Of a stretch of 64,000 nucleotides of DNA, positions 46,266 through 58,154 are shown in pieces. The number at the start of each line of letters is the position of its first letter. Position 1 is the first letter of the stretch. Both the position numbers and the translations under genes were made by a program. Below the pieces are notes generated by a model. It was given only the letters and a program-made list of their open reading frames with translations. It was not told the origin of the DNA and did not search any database. This DNA is from Guillardia theta CCMP2712 (Eukaryota > Cryptophyceae > Pyrenomonadales > Geminigeraceae): contig NW_005434565.1 in the NCBI RefSeq assembly GCF_000315625.1, positions 164,521-228,520 on the forward strand. Reading direction: 5' to 3'.

Positions 46266-46395
46266 AAGATCAACCTTTACTCACTGAGTCAAACATCACT
46301 GTCCTGGCAGCGCGTGCAAGTAAACGGTATCTAAGAAAGCTTCACCCCCTCAGCCTTGTTCACTTCTCAGATAGCTCTGCATTGGATGGGACGGG

Positions 46396-48160
46396 TCAGC
46401 AGGTTAAAGATGGTGCAACGGCAGAACCAGTCACCTGCACTTCCTGCAGTACCACCTGGACCTCATCAACAGACCTTCCTCTTCTTGCTACCACCTGACG
46501 GGCGAACAAGGCAGGATGAGTCAGGTAGAGGAGCAGGCCCCGGACTATCCTGCACCTCATCCAAATCCTTGACGTAGTTTCCAGTCACATCCTCGCAAGC
46601 GTCGCTGCGCCAGCAGTCGGTCAACTGTGCAGGCCAGCAGGCCAAGGAGGGAGTGGAGAGGAGACCCACTTGCTGAACGCGAAGATGTAGGTGTGATTCT
46701 TCCCCCAGCCGAAGTACATGGACTGCCACGAGCGCTCAAGGTTCAGCTCAGCCCCGCCTGGCCCGTTCACCTTGTTGTCGAAAGCCGCCTCGCAAGGATC
46801 GATGTGAATCCACTCGTCTCGCGAGAGGACCTAACGATCACGTCAAGCAGACAGGAGCTCGCAGCTCGACTGAAGGCTCTACCTCCACCCACAGATGATC
46901 TGCCCAGTCAACCACCAGCCTGAAGGAAACTTGTCACGTCGTATCTGCTGGCAGAACTAGTTTCCTCGACTACCTGGTAGGAAAGTGCAGAGATCTCATG
47001 ATATGATACATCGCCATGCTGTACTCGGAGCATCTCCCCAGTCTAGAGGAGAGAACCTGGATCTACACGTGAGAAGGAGCATGGAAAGCGATCTTGCTGT
47101 GCTCGCACGTTTCTGATCGTATTGTATCGAGGAAACCGATAGAAGCTGTTGAGTTGTCACAAGGGAGAACTGAACCAAGACAGGCCGAAACAAGGATCAG
47201 CTCACCTTTTGCACTGTGGGCAATGCCAGATCTCGGTCTTGAGTGCTTGAAAATGAGACTCATTCCCATCTGGTGCAACGATACCTTGCAAGCAAACAAT
47301 TAGTCTCGATACGTTCTTCAACATTCCACGAGATTGAGGTATCTGATACCGAGGTATGTTGTATCGCCATGATTGCATCGAAGACAAGACCCCCGATAGT
47401 ATGGGAAATTTTCTTTGAACCTGTTCCAACCTAACGAACACCATCTCTGCATGCAAGGAGAGTGTCGGACCAGTTCAAGAACGGCTGCAATGTAGTTCGC
47501 AAACCCTCCTTCGACAGGTTCCTGGCTTGGAGCAACTCCTTCCAACGAGTCAGGCTATCACACAATCCTACTCTCAAGTGCAGACCTCTACTTCATCTCT
47601 ACCATAGTTGCTTCTCAACCATTCAAGAAGATGCTCCCCTGTCTGATCATTCAGTCTTCATCAGTGTTGTTAGAATCATTCACCCGTCATGCGATCGTGA
47701 GCGAAAATCTTCAACAGCCTCTTCATCGGTTCACATGATGTCAACACGTCTGACAGACTTGACGTGTGTCGTTCTTACATCCACGTACTCCTTCGTTTGA
47801 GTTTTCAGCCCGGGCTCATCTGAAAGAATGTCCGATGGAACCTGGACATGCCGGAGTAAGCTGCTGCAGCTACGAAGCTCTGCGCCGCACCGGCACGCGA
47901 AGCAGGAGGCTCCGACGGAGCCATCGCTGCCTCAACAGCCGTCTCGTCTCCAGGCTGCCCGTGTCCAGTATGTCCACATTCGAGCCCATGAGCCTGTGAT
48001 CGGACTTCAGTTGCACCGAATCCTCTCGCCTCTCCTCACGATGCAGCGCTCCGATCCGCATCCTCAAGCGCCATGTACTCGCGGAAGAGTCTGAACTCGC
48101 TCTCGTTCACTCCGATCGCGTGCACGTCGCCCTGGGCTGAAGACCAGCACTCCATCGCCG
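46396..48160 (-). CDS. NGLY1: Peptide:N-glycanase (cytosolic PNGase)
   Basis: Removes N-glycans from misfolded glycoproteins during ER-associated degradation, in the cytosol. Spliced on the minus strand: Zn-binding CxxC (EIWHCPQCK), FYRFPRYN, catalytic Cys in GRCSEYSMAMYHIM, catalytic His in VVDWADHLWVE, and catalytic Asp in WIHIDPCEAAFD. Then come YFGWGKNHTYIFAFSK, DACEDVTGNYVKDLDE joined to VVARRGRSVDEVQ, and a stop at 46396–46398. The Cys-His-Asp triad and the family's DEV(I/V)ARR motif are complete, so the core is secure. An insert separates the two halves of the AFD…YFGWGK segment compared with the animal enzyme. The 5′ part (47250–48160) is uncertain. Exon-like frames such as SEFRLFREYMALEDADR (about 48090) may be its N-terminus or a separate gene. 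The true start was not found. Confidence 0.82.
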
Positions 48161-48399
48161 CTTCATCAGCCGCGCATGTCAAGGCAGCAGGGGGAGGGCG
48201 TGCAGAGTGTGCGGTAGTCCGGAGAGGGAGGGAGGGAGGCCTAGTCAAGCTTGCTTGGGAGGGAGGGCTGGTGTTGCTGGCAGGAGGAGGGAGAGAGAAC
48301 TGAGAGGAGGGACGAGCAGCGCTGCTGAGGAGGACGACCAGCATGGCAGCGCACCCCATAGATCCCATCCCACACACAAACTGTGTACCACAGCAGTTG

Positions 48400-48545
48400 G
48401 TAGACCGGAGTTGTCTCTGGGCCACTGCTGGCACTGCTGCTGGCACTGCTGCTGGCAGCTGCTGGGGCCACTGCTGGGGCCACTGCTGGGGCCACTGCTG
48501 GGGCCACTGGCCATGTTGCGGCACTCACTCAGTGTTGCGGCACAT
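48400..48545. repeat. GGGGCCACTGCT tandem repeat
   Basis: Four copies of a 12-bp unit CACTGCTGGGGC at about 48468–48512, preceded by related CTGGCACTGCTG units and followed by TGTTGCGGCAC twice. Multiple-of-three length makes spurious ORFs on both strands. Confidence 0.85.
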
Positions 48546-48706
48546 CAGTTGGTAGCCCTGTGCCCTGCAGCTGGCAGTGCCAAGCCAGGTGGCCAACAGG
48601 TGGCCAACTTATTATGCTGGGCTGCAGCTGGGAGGGGCTATGACATGTCACTTAACTTTAACGATTCACATAGAGAAACTACAGGCCCGGGCGCCGCTCG
48701 ACCCTG

Positions 48707-51700
48707 TCAGTGCTTGAGCCAGTTCTTCCTCCCGCTGAAGAGCTTCTGCACGTGCTTGACGATCTCCTTCCGATGCCCCAGCGACGCGACCCCGAGCTTC
48801 CTCTTCATCTCCTCCTCGCTGAGTTCGAACAGCCGCATCCCCGTCACCTGCCAGCAGGGATCAGTCTCCTCCTCCTCCTCCTCCTCCTCTCTCCACTTGC
48901 CCGCTCCTCGAGGAAGTTCTTGGCGTACTGCTCGAACGAAGAGTTGCAGCTCTGTAGCCATTTTGCCACCTGAAGGCCCAGCTGACGAGGAGGAGGGAGA
49001 CGGGGGAGCGAACTTCTCACCTGTGCCGGAGTCCAGCCCTCCACGTCCTCGACGACGACGAAGCCTCTCCGGAGGTCCTTGATCGAGAGCTTGCAGATGT
49101 CGAGCAGACGATTCATGGCAGGGCTCTTCCTCCTCCCAATCCCATCCTGCCAGGCCTGAAGCCAGTCCACCATCCTGTCCCGCACGCTGGTGTACAGGGT
49201 CTTGTCCTCCTGCCCCCAGAGGGAGTCCAGCAGTGCTTTGAGGTTGTCGTGTGTCGCGCTCACGCAGTCGTTCTCGAGGGTGACGAAGGAGTCGAGGATG
49301 GCGCGCAGAATGTCGTCGAGCCGGTTCTCTACCACCATCTGCCCTGAGTCAGACGACGACGAGCACGGCAGCAGCCCCCGTCGCCGCCGCCGTCGTCGTT
49401 GTCATCATCATCATCTCCGTCATCATCACTTCTATCTTCATCATCATCATCTCCATCGTTATCACCAACGTCTTCTTCAGCATCAGCATTATCCTCTCGT
49501 CAGTGCCATCATCAGTATCATCATTATCACTGTCCCCTTCATCTCCATAATCACCTATAACACACCTCCTCCAACATCATCATCACCATCATCACCATCA
49601 TCGTCATTCCCATCTCTACCATCATCTCCGCCATCTTCATCCTTCCCTCACCTCGTCGTCGTACTCCTCCCCCGCGTTCGGCAGGTAGAACCCTCTCAGG
49701 TCAAGATCTCCCTCCGTCAGCTCCAACGCCCGTTCAAGTCGCCCTTGGACGGCTGCAGGCAACTCAGAGGAGGCGATGAGGAGGAGGGTAAAGAGGAGGA
49801 GGACGAGGAGGCGGTGGTGGTGGTGGAAGAGGATGGAGTAGGAGGACAAGGAGGAGGAGGACAAGAAGGATGGAGGACGAGGAAGGAGGAGCCTCACCAA
49901 ACATGAGCCTAGTCAAGTTCTTGGTGTCCTGGTACGTGTCAGGTTGGAAGAGGCAGTTGATCTCCATCTTGTGAGAGAACTTCCTCCACAGCCTCGACAG
50001 CACGTGAAGCTCCCTCAAGTTGTAGTGCAGAGACTTGGGGTCCGTGATGCCGATGATCAAGTCGCAATGCTGTGCGCAGGTCTCGAATGCCTGGAGAGGA
50101 AGAGGAGGATGATGGAGTAGGAGGACAAGGAGGAAGAGAATAAGGAGGAGGAGGAGGAGGAGGAGGAGGAGGAGGAGGAGGAGGAGGAGGAGGAGGAGGA
50201 GGAGGAGGAGAGGAGGAGGAGGAGGAGGAGGAGGAGGAGGAGGAGGAGGAGGAGGAGGAGACTATCAGTACAGACAGGCCGACGGGGCACACGTTCTCAC
50301 CTGGTCAAGGTCGTAGCTGTAGCTCTTTTGCAGGCTGTCGATGGTATCGAGCAGGGGCTGGTACTCTATGGAGCCTCCACCGCAGACGTCAACAGCGTTG
50401 AAGAGCTGCTCAGCCTTGGCAGCAGGGAGATCCACGTTTAGAGAACTTTCCTCCACAAGTCAGCAATGGAACAGACAGTCGACTTCACTTGGCACACCTG
50501 ATAGCTGAGATCCAGTCCTCCCTCCCTACCTCCCCCGTCCTGTCTCTGTCCTTGGCCCTCAGCGCGTCTCTGAGCGCGTTCACTTTCCCTTGCAGCGCGG
50601 CTCGAGCCTGTGCCAACAGGCTGCTGACTTGGTCGCCAGGCAGGAAGTCCGCCGGTGCAGTGCCATGGATGGCAGGAGGGTAGACGAAGTTGATCTGCAA
50701 GCACTGACTGAGATCGAGGAGGAGGAGCGGGAGGACAGGGAGGAGCAGAGCGGGCGAGACGGACAAGACAGAACGAGGGAGAAGGAGGAGGCAGACGGGG
50801 GGCAATGAGCAGAAAAAGAGAGCGAGAAGTGTTAGGGACGTGGGGAGGCATACCTGAGCAAACCTCGCCTCTGCAGTGACAACCTCGTCGACACAGAAAG
50901 CATCCTCAAGGCCTCGGATCGCCGACATGGTCATGAGCGTCGGGGCAGCGTTGAACGCCTCCTCCCCCCGATGAAGGCAACTCGCAGCTGCCGACTCCCC
51001 CCCCTTTGTCGCCCTCGCTAGGGTGAAGTTGGTTTCCGATCCGCTCCCTGTGTTCTGCAGCTGCAGATAGCATGCAGCCGTCAGGGCACACGCCTCCATG
51101 CTCTCCTTGCCCCACTGTTCACCTTGCAGGATCCGTACCACTGGAGGAACTTGACGCAGCTCTCCCTCGCCCCGACGAGCAGAACGTGGAGGTTTCTGCC
51201 ATGAGGTTCACTCTGGAGTCGGCCGATGACATCAGCAGGTCGTACCTGCAGGATGGGGGCGTTTGCACACTCGCACATCCCAGCTCCTTGGCATAGGCGA
51301 CAAGACCATGGCCGCTGTCAAGCCTGGCGACCTTGCTGGGCCGATGAATCTCTTCGACTGCTGTGAAGGTGCTCTTGCAAGCCTTGGCGACCATCATCCT
51401 GTTGATCTCCTGTGACCTCCTGGTCGCCATGGTGTGCTTCTGTGCGCTCGGAGCGACGCTCCTCCTGCTCTCGGCGTGTTTGGTCTGGGAGGTGGACGTA
51501 CAGAGGAGGTGGGCGTTCAACGACTTGGACCCCTTGTCCATCGATATCCAGTCATCATACCACAGGTCGTACACCCGGTGGTTATCCTTATCCCTCTTCG
51601 CCCTCCTCACTGTGACGAGGTTCACAAACCAGTCCGGGCTCTCCCCAGAGTTGTCGTGGCTGAGGATGATTGAGCTCAGCTTCCCGACGTCAAGGCAGGC

Positions 51701-53276
51701 GATGTCGAACGTGTCCTTGGAGTTCGTTCCCAGCACTTCCCCAGTCGACGACTTGGCCACGTTCCTGTCCAGCGAGCAGGGCCCGTACTCGCCCTTGTCG
51801 CCGCAGAGTGTGATGAAGCAGTTAGCGCTCGTCCCTGATCCTGGCTGGCTTCCGGTCTGCACGACGACTTCGTACATGAGCATCTCACGAGCTCCGGCCT
51901 TGCTCGTCTTGGAGTGGCTGGTCTTGTGGTTGGGCTTCGGGGCCACGTTGACGGAGGCCTAGTCAACCTCTCAACGGCCGCCGCCTCTCCAAGTCTCGCA
52001 CCTTGTTCTTGTCGCCATCAGTCTGGATCGGAGGGAGTCCAGCGAGCTTCCGGATGTAGTTCTCGAACTCAGGCCCGTCCTGTCCCAGGAGGCGTCAGAG
52101 CCCTGAGGCCTCTTGTCCGGCACATGTACAGAAGTGAAGAGGTTGGCCGTCGGCTCCTCCTCCTCCTGCAGGATTGCTTCTTCCTGCGACTTGGTCAGCA
52201 ACTCCTCCTCCCCCGTCCGAAAGAGAACCGAAAGAGGTTCTCCACCCTCGTAACTCGTCCTCCTCATCCTCCCCCGCTCCTTCATGAGTTCCCTCTCTAG
52301 CTCCAGGATGCGCTTTTCAAGGCTCTGCGGTAGTTCTTGCTGTCACTGAAACGGTTGTGAAGGGAGGGAGGAAGGGAGGGGAGGAGAGAGAAGAAGGGAG
52401 AGGGGAAGAGGGGAAGAGAGAGGAGATATTTTGACAACAATACCTCCCTGACCGTTTCACCCGCTGAAACAAGCTTCTGAAGTCGTTCTATTTCTGCTCG
52501 GGCTGAGTTCAGAGCGTCTCCCTGACTTTGACTAGTCGTGTGCTTCGACTTGGGCGTGCTTGGAATGCTATACAAGTATCAGCTCAATGGAGGAGGAGGA
52601 GGAGGAGGAGGAGGAGGAGGAGGAGGAGGAGGAGGAGGAGGAGGAGGAGGAGGAGGAGGAGGAGGAGGAGGAGGAGGAGGAGGAGGAGGAGGAGGAGGAG
52701 GAGCAGGAGGAGGAGGAGGAGGAGGCAGTACCTGTGAGTGGACCTTGCGCTCTTCCTTGGACTCGAGGCAGGGCTCTTCTGAGACGCAACAGGAGCCTTC
52801 TCCTCCATGCTGCTTTCTCTCCCCAGCTGCGCTATGTTGAGTTTTCCTTTCAGCTCACCGATGGTGATCTTTGCTTCCTCCAGCTGGTTGTGCACGTCAC
52901 TGGCCAGGCACTCCTTCACCATGCTCGCAAACTTCGACGGGAGGTGCAGGACTCGATTCTGTAGGATCTGCGCCAGAAATTTGTCCTTCTCCTTCAGCTT
53001 GTTCTCGTACTTGACAACCTTTGCCCTCATGCCGTCTCTCTCCTCGTTCGCACTGTTCAGTTCCTGCCGCAGCTGTCGCAGCCTTGACTCCGCTTCCTCC
53101 GCATCCAGGAAGTACGTCGGTCGACCAACTTCGCTCGATGGCGGACGGAAAGTCGCTCTTCCCTGCTCAGTCCAGTTGGCCCAGAGGTTGGGACTGACGC
53201 TTGCTCCCTTGGGTCGAACTTGAACGCCTTTGTCGACCATTTCGCGTTCCACCGGCAGCTGTCCCGCTAGCAACAT
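48707..53276 (-). CDS. Coiled-coil–PLAT–EF-hand–SAM protein
   Basis: Multi-exon minus-strand gene. The first exon (from ATG 53276) encodes a disordered start and coiled coils (AEEAESRLRQLRQELNSA, LEEAKITIGELKGKL). Further coiled coils lie at ARAEIERLQKLV (52480) and LEKRILELERELMKERG (52300). A PLAT/LH2 domain lies at about 51590–51890: YEVVVQTGSQPGSGTSANC, TFDIACLDVGKLSSIILSHD, SPDWFVNLVTVR. EF-hand-like loops follow at about 50530 (DRDRTGEVGRED) and 50370 (degenerate, VDVCGGGSIEYQ). A helical region leads to a C-terminal SAM at 48715–49035: WTPAQVAKWLQSC, YAKNFLEE, VTGMRLFELSEEEMKRKLG, GHRKEIVKHVQKLF. The stop is at 48707. PLAT domains bind lipids or proteins at membranes, so a Ca2+-responsive membrane scaffold is inferred. 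No known family with this exact order comes to mind. Confidence 0.78.
50146..50262. repeat. (GGA)n in intron
   Basis: Nearly forty GGA triplets with one AG interruption, in an intron of the PLAT/SAM gene; pyrimidine on its sense strand. Confidence 0.95.
52589..52723. repeat. (GGA)n in intron
   Basis: About forty-four GGA triplets with one GCA interruption, in an intron of the PLAT/SAM gene after its first exon; pyrimidine on the sense strand. The open frames through it (poly-Glu, poly-Gly, poly-Leu, poly-Ser) are artefacts. Confidence 0.95.
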
Positions 53277-53640
53277 GTCCTTTCATCAACAGTCAGCACG
53301 ATAGGTACATAGATGGTTTCTCAACCTCTCTCCTCCCCTTTCTCTCCATTCCGCTCACTCCACTCTCCGTGACATCTCGCATCATTTCTTCTGCTCTACT
53401 CTCCTTTCTCTTCACGTCTCGTCTTGTCTTGTTTCTTCTTGTTTCGTCTCCTGCAAACTCTCCCCTGCCCTCATCTCGTCTCTGTCGTCCCTCTCTCTCC
53501 TCTCTCCTCTCTCCACTCTCCTCTCTCCTCTCTCTTCTCTCCCTACCCTCTCCTTGCTTCCCTTCCGTGCCCGGGAACGATCTGCATTGTCCGCCTGGGC
53601 GTGTTTGAACCATTTTAAAAATGAGTTTTAGTTTTTAAAA
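53277..53640. other. Intergenic, pyrimidine-rich
   Basis: Upstream of the PLAT/SAM gene. CTCTC-rich sequence at 53330–53560 and no recognisable gene. Confidence 0.45.
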
Positions 53641-53675
53641 GTTTGAAAATTAGAGGGAGAAGTGGCGGAGGGCAG

Positions 53676-53784
53676 GGCGGACGGACGGACGGACGGACGG
53701 ACGGACGGATGGAGGGAGGGCAGGGCGGAGGGAGGGAGGGAGGGAGGGAGGGAGGGAGGGAGGGCAGGGCGGAGGGCAGGGCGG
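53676..53784. repeat. (GGAC)n and (GGAG)n tetramer arrays
   Basis: Eight GGAC units (about 53677–53709) and about eight GGGA units (about 53726–53763) with GGGCGGAGGGCA spacers. They run straight into the 100-N gap and probably caused the assembly break. Confidence 0.9.
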
Positions 53785-53884
53785 NNNNNNNNNNNNNNNN
53801 NNNNNNNNNNNNNNNNNNNNNNNNNNNNNNNNNNNNNNNNNNNNNNNNNNNNNNNNNNNNNNNNNNNNNNNNNNNNNNNNNNNN
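53785..53884. other. Assembly gap (100 N)
   Basis: Exactly 100 unknown bases between tetramer repeats and unique sequence. The region 53885–54458 to its right shows no gene that I recognise. Confidence 0.99.
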
Positions 53885-54458
53885 CAGTATATTCAATCAG
53901 AATAGAATCCAGGCGTGGTATCAGGTTCTCGTCCAATATCACCAGTAAGATATGAAGATTCTGTACAGCAGGTACAGACTCGAGACATGACATTGAGGCC
54001 TGTGGTGCATCTCGATCCTGGGATGCTCCGCGTTCGATCAGATTTCAACCGAGGGCAAGGGGGAGGAGATGAAAAAGTTTCTCTCAAGAAGGCGCGTCCC
54101 CAAGGCATCGGGCAGGGATGTAGGGAGGGAGGGAAGGAAGGGGGAGATGGACGGACGAACAGATGGATGGAGACTTGAGGAGAGGGGGTGGTGTACATGT
54201 GCAAGGACGGGCGTGTTGCTTCAATCACAGGTTCGTCATTTCGAGGAGAATTTCTTACTGTGGTAGCGTTAAGATGTGTGGAGAGATTACAAAGGGAAGT
54301 AAAGGGAGTGGTACACTTGAATTAGATCAGTTGAGCTCCTTGCCCTGGAGCTCAACTCAGCCTTCCAGTCCCCTCTTAGTCATCATGGAAAGTACCTGCG
54401 GACTTGTTGATCCTTCGAAGCTCTCTCGAAGCAACCTGCCAAACTCTCACTCGGGGAC

Positions 54459-57400
54459 TCATTGCTCCAGGGCAAGCATCACATTGTCCATGTGCTCTTG
54501 AGCCTTCCTCGGTATGGCGAACTGCAGGGAGAGAGATCAGGTGAGTCTGCTCGCTAGCAGCAGGAGCTGGTTGAACCTTCGACTGGAGGAGCTGCTGTGC
54601 GTTCGTCTTATACTCGGCCATGTCCTAGTCAACGAGGCGTCAGAAGGCTCAGACGCAAGGGACGGGCAGCTGACCGAGTCGTCTTCCCACGTGTCCTCGT
54701 TAGCAACCTGCGCATACGGTCCCTTCTTCGCCAACGAGTCGTACATCCATGCAACGTTGGTTCCCAGCGATCCTCCCCCTGCCTCCACGTTGTTGGCGAA
54801 CTTCGCCATCTCCCAGGAGCCCAGGGAAGGCTTGGCTATCATCTTCGGATCCTGTTTGTCTTCCTTCTTTTCCACCTGCTGCACCTCGCTATTCATGGCA
54901 GACTTGATAGCCTGCATGATCTTCTGCGCTCCCTCACTCCCCAGCGATGCCTTCGCCTCTGCTTGCACTTTGGCAAGATCAGCTGAAACGCGATCCACTT
55001 CCCTCTCCTTGACCTCGTCCCGCACCTGAACGAGTGAGAGAAGTTACAAACGTCTTCCAGCTTCCCAGGCCATACCTTTCTCCTCTCGTTCGCGAAGCTA
55101 GCAGGAGATTCGAAGACCTCCGGCACGCCAGCACTCGCCTGAGGCTTGTGGGCTGTAGAGACCTTGGTTCCCTCGTTGGACATGCCGGACACCTGACTTT
55201 CCAGCTCCTTGATGATCGCTTGCTGCGCTTCTACTTCGCTCTGCAGGCAGACAGTTCAACATCACGAACATCAACCACAGGAGCGGCGGGTCCGCTCATC
55301 GTGTACCTGAAGTGCGTTCGTTCGGTCAGCCGCTTCCTGCGCCACCTCCTTCACTGCCTTCGCAAGAACCACGTTCTCCTGCAAGGTAGCACATAAGCCC
55401 TGTGACACATCGGGAAGATGGGATAAGTACAGGATTCGCGTCGCCCCCTTGGGCAATGGTGTTCGACCTGAAAGCAAGTGAGCAGCGAGGAAACGAGTTC
55501 TTGATCTCGAACTCACTCGTCCTGTGAGCCTGCTGGAGATTCGTGATTCATCATTGGGTAGTCTTCCGCGGTTGGCTCGGCAGTAAGCGGCTTACCCCTC
55601 GCATCCACGACAACCAGAGAGTTTCCTCCTGCTTTGAAGTCAGGAGGCGATGCGGCAACTCCTTCAAGTTCGCACCGGAGAGGGGCAACGGGACTCCGTC
55701 TTCCTCAGTCAGCTTCTGCGACATCGCTTGCCCAGCCATCTTCGCTCCTCCGTGCATCAACGACTTGTATCCCAACTCGTGGGCTACTTTGGCACGTTCC
55801 TGTTTTCATAGCTCTCAGTCGAAAGGACAAGACTGTGGCCTCTCCCAACCTTGGCGAGGTCATCGCTCGTGAATAGGTGATGGGTCGTTGGGCTCCTTCC
55901 GGACTTCTGAAGGAACCTGTTGATGACCTTGAAGCCCGTAGCCGTCAGAGCAAGCATCGAGATCGGTTCAGGTACATGAAGGGCTTCGGCTTGCTCCTGC
56001 GAGTGGACGTCCGGAGAACCTTGTGATTCTGAGGGATGTTTGAAAGCTTGAGGGTCCAGCTGCTTCTGCGCATCCCGGAAACCCTTCTTGTACATGGCTG
56101 CTTCCTCCTCGAGCTGCCAGTATAGCATGAGTGGCACAATACGCATACGGAGATCTTCGACCTCTTGCTGCTTCTTCTCCTTGTTCTCTAGTCGCATCTG
56201 CAACAGGTACAAGTAACTGGTAGAAATCACCCTGGAAGTCGATACAAACCTCTCCCAAGACACGTTTCACGATAGCTGGAGGATCCAAAGTCATCGTCCC
56301 ATCCGCATAGTTGATGTAATAGCGCCTGGAATGATGCTCTTAAGCTTCTATCGTCCCTGCTTACTCCTACCTTCCAGCATCATGCCCTTTCGTGACAATT
56401 CCGCTTCCCCAGAACTTGGACACATGCTTGATGATCGCGTCCTCTTCCTTCTTCTCCAGCCGAGCTTCAGCCTTGCAGCAAATCAGTCTCTCCACATACC
56501 CATCTCCTCCTTACAGCTCGCTTCAGAGCATCCATCTTAGCCTGCGCAGCTTTCTTCTTGACCAGCCGAAGCCATCGACGGACCGCCCCGTGCTTGGGCA
56601 CCTTGAGGGCCCCATCGATGTATCCTTCACTGACCTGCGATCAAGCAATGAGCTGGGCACAGCAGCAGCTCCCGACCGCAACCTTCTTGGCGATCAGGTT
56701 CCTCTCGCGATCGAGGCTGTCCTCGGTGACATGACCGTCGTAACGACGTCGAAGTCTCTGAAACTTGGTTCCCTGAAGACCGCAGTCAGGCAAGGGAAGG
56801 AAGAACACGCTGGTACCTTGAGGTGATTGTGATAGGCCTTGCGAATGCAATCGATAGGGTGCACTGCCCAGTCCTTGCAGGCATCGTGCGGGTTGTATGA
56901 TCGCATGTTGCCCTCGTACCGGACAACCGATGGATCCTTCTTCACCTTGGAAGGAGATTCCTTGAAAATCGTCAGGAAAAGATCACAATCATCGTGCATC
57001 TTACCCCGAGTGCAACTTTCTTGATCAGAGACTTGATGTTGGACCCTTGCTCCTTGTCATCATGCTGCTTCTCAACAAGTTGCTACATGACGTCAGCAGC
57101 CCGTCTGCGCACACCACAAGAGAGAGAGGGAGAGAGCACCTGGTTCTGAGACAAGGTCAAGGAGGGATCATAAGGCTTCCAGTCTGGACGAGCTCGTTGC
57201 CAGTCCTCTCGAGTCTTCTTCACCTTGTTTTTCTGCATCGCTTCGTCACTAGACTTCTCCTTCTCGAGAGGATAGCAGGACCTGCACACTGTCGGGGCGC
57301 TCCTTCTTCTGATCGGCAGGAGGCTTGACGGCCTCGGCCTCAAGAGCCTTGGATTTCGCCTTGGACTTGAGAAGGGAATCGAGCTTGTGGATGAGCTGTG

Positions 57401-57690
57401 AAAGTGCCTGGTGAGCCGACGCTTCCACTGCACCAACAACCTCACCTGCTGCTTCTGGTCTGCCGGTCCCTTGCTGGATTTCTACAACAACCGACGTCAG
57501 CATGGCGCCGACTCTCAGCAGGAAGGGGAACCTCGCCCAACAGGCTCACTGGAGCATCGGAGAGCTGCCATGAGACTAGAGCGATGGCAGCGCACGCCAC
57601 CTGAGAACGGGATTCAGACCGCAGCTGGAGGGGTGGTGGACTCACCACCAGAAAGCCAAGGAGGCTTAACTGAGCCCTCTGCATCATCCG
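54459..57690 (-). CDS. Unrecognised charged multi-exon protein
   Basis: A minus-strand gene of about ten exons, ending with AIPRKAQEHMDNVMLALEQ and a TGA at 54459–54461. Exons in order from the 5′ side include EPDDAEGSVKPPWLSGG (57690), LIHKLDSLLKSKAKSKALEA (57395), KVKKTREDWQRARPDWKPYD (57220), NIKSLIKKVALG (57035), KDPSVVRYEGNMRSYNPHD (56940) with DWAVHPIDCIRKAYHNHLK, a Lys-rich RRWLRLVKKKAAQAKMDALK (56570), RYYINYADGTMTLDPPAIV (56320), then helical segments with MLALTATGFKVINRFLQKSG (55960), and GSEGAQKIMQAIKSAMNSEV (54940). The protein looks soluble, lysine-rich and partly coiled. No known domain is recognised. The start lies near 57690 but is not fixed. Confidence 0.55.
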
Positions 57691-57936
57691 GCTCCTGAGG
57701 GGGATGAATCAGCAAGCCGGAACTGCCAACCTTCCGAGGGAGTTCACAGGAGCATATGGCATGAAACCCAGGTATCTCTGCCATCCCCTTCCCTCGTATC
57801 CCCTCTATTTGATTACGCGCCTCCTATCTTTGTCTAGGTTTATTTCACCATCCTGCGATCCTTCTGTCTTCTTCTTCCTCCCCCTCTGCCTGCTCCTTCT
57901 CCTGCTCCTGCCCCTGCCCCTGCCCCTGCCCCTGCC

Positions 57937-57971
<35 letters not shown>

Positions 57972-58132
57972 CCCTGGCCCTGGCCCTGGCCCTGCTCCTG
58001 CCCCTGCCCCTGCCATCCCATAACTCGACCATTGTCCCTTCGCAATACCGTTACAGTGTAACTACCCCGATGAAAACGATCACATTGCTGACCGTTGTTG
58101 CACCCGTTATGGACCCTAGGTGCCATTTCCTA
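57691..58132. repeat. Intergenic with CTGCCC/CTCCTG hexamer array
   Basis: 57896–58016 is a run of CTGCCC, CTCCTG and CTGGCC hexamers. The rest is pyrimidine-rich. No gene recognised between the minus-strand gene and the kinase gene. Confidence 0.6.
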
Positions 58133-58154
58133 GGGTGGGTTACATAACCCACCC
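58113..58154. repeat. Nested inverted repeats
   Basis: ACCCTAGG (58113–58120) pairs with CCTAGGGT (58129–58136). GGGTGGGTTA (58133–58142) pairs with TAACCCACCC (58145–58154) across a 2-base loop. The two hairpins overlap and so are mutually exclusive. This sits in a C-rich intergenic tract. Confidence 0.9.

Noticed and set aside
48036-48528. Gln/Trp/Pro-rich protein frames
   Set aside because: Produced by the 12-bp GGGGCCACTGCT tandem repeat upstream of the PNGase gene.
52528-52964. Poly-Glu, poly-Gly, poly-Arg and poly-Leu ORFs
   Set aside because: Frames of one (GGA)n array lying in an intron of the PLAT/SAM gene.
53643-53784. CRISPR-like direct repeats
   Set aside because: Simple GGAC and GGAG tetramers without spacers, in a eukaryotic context.
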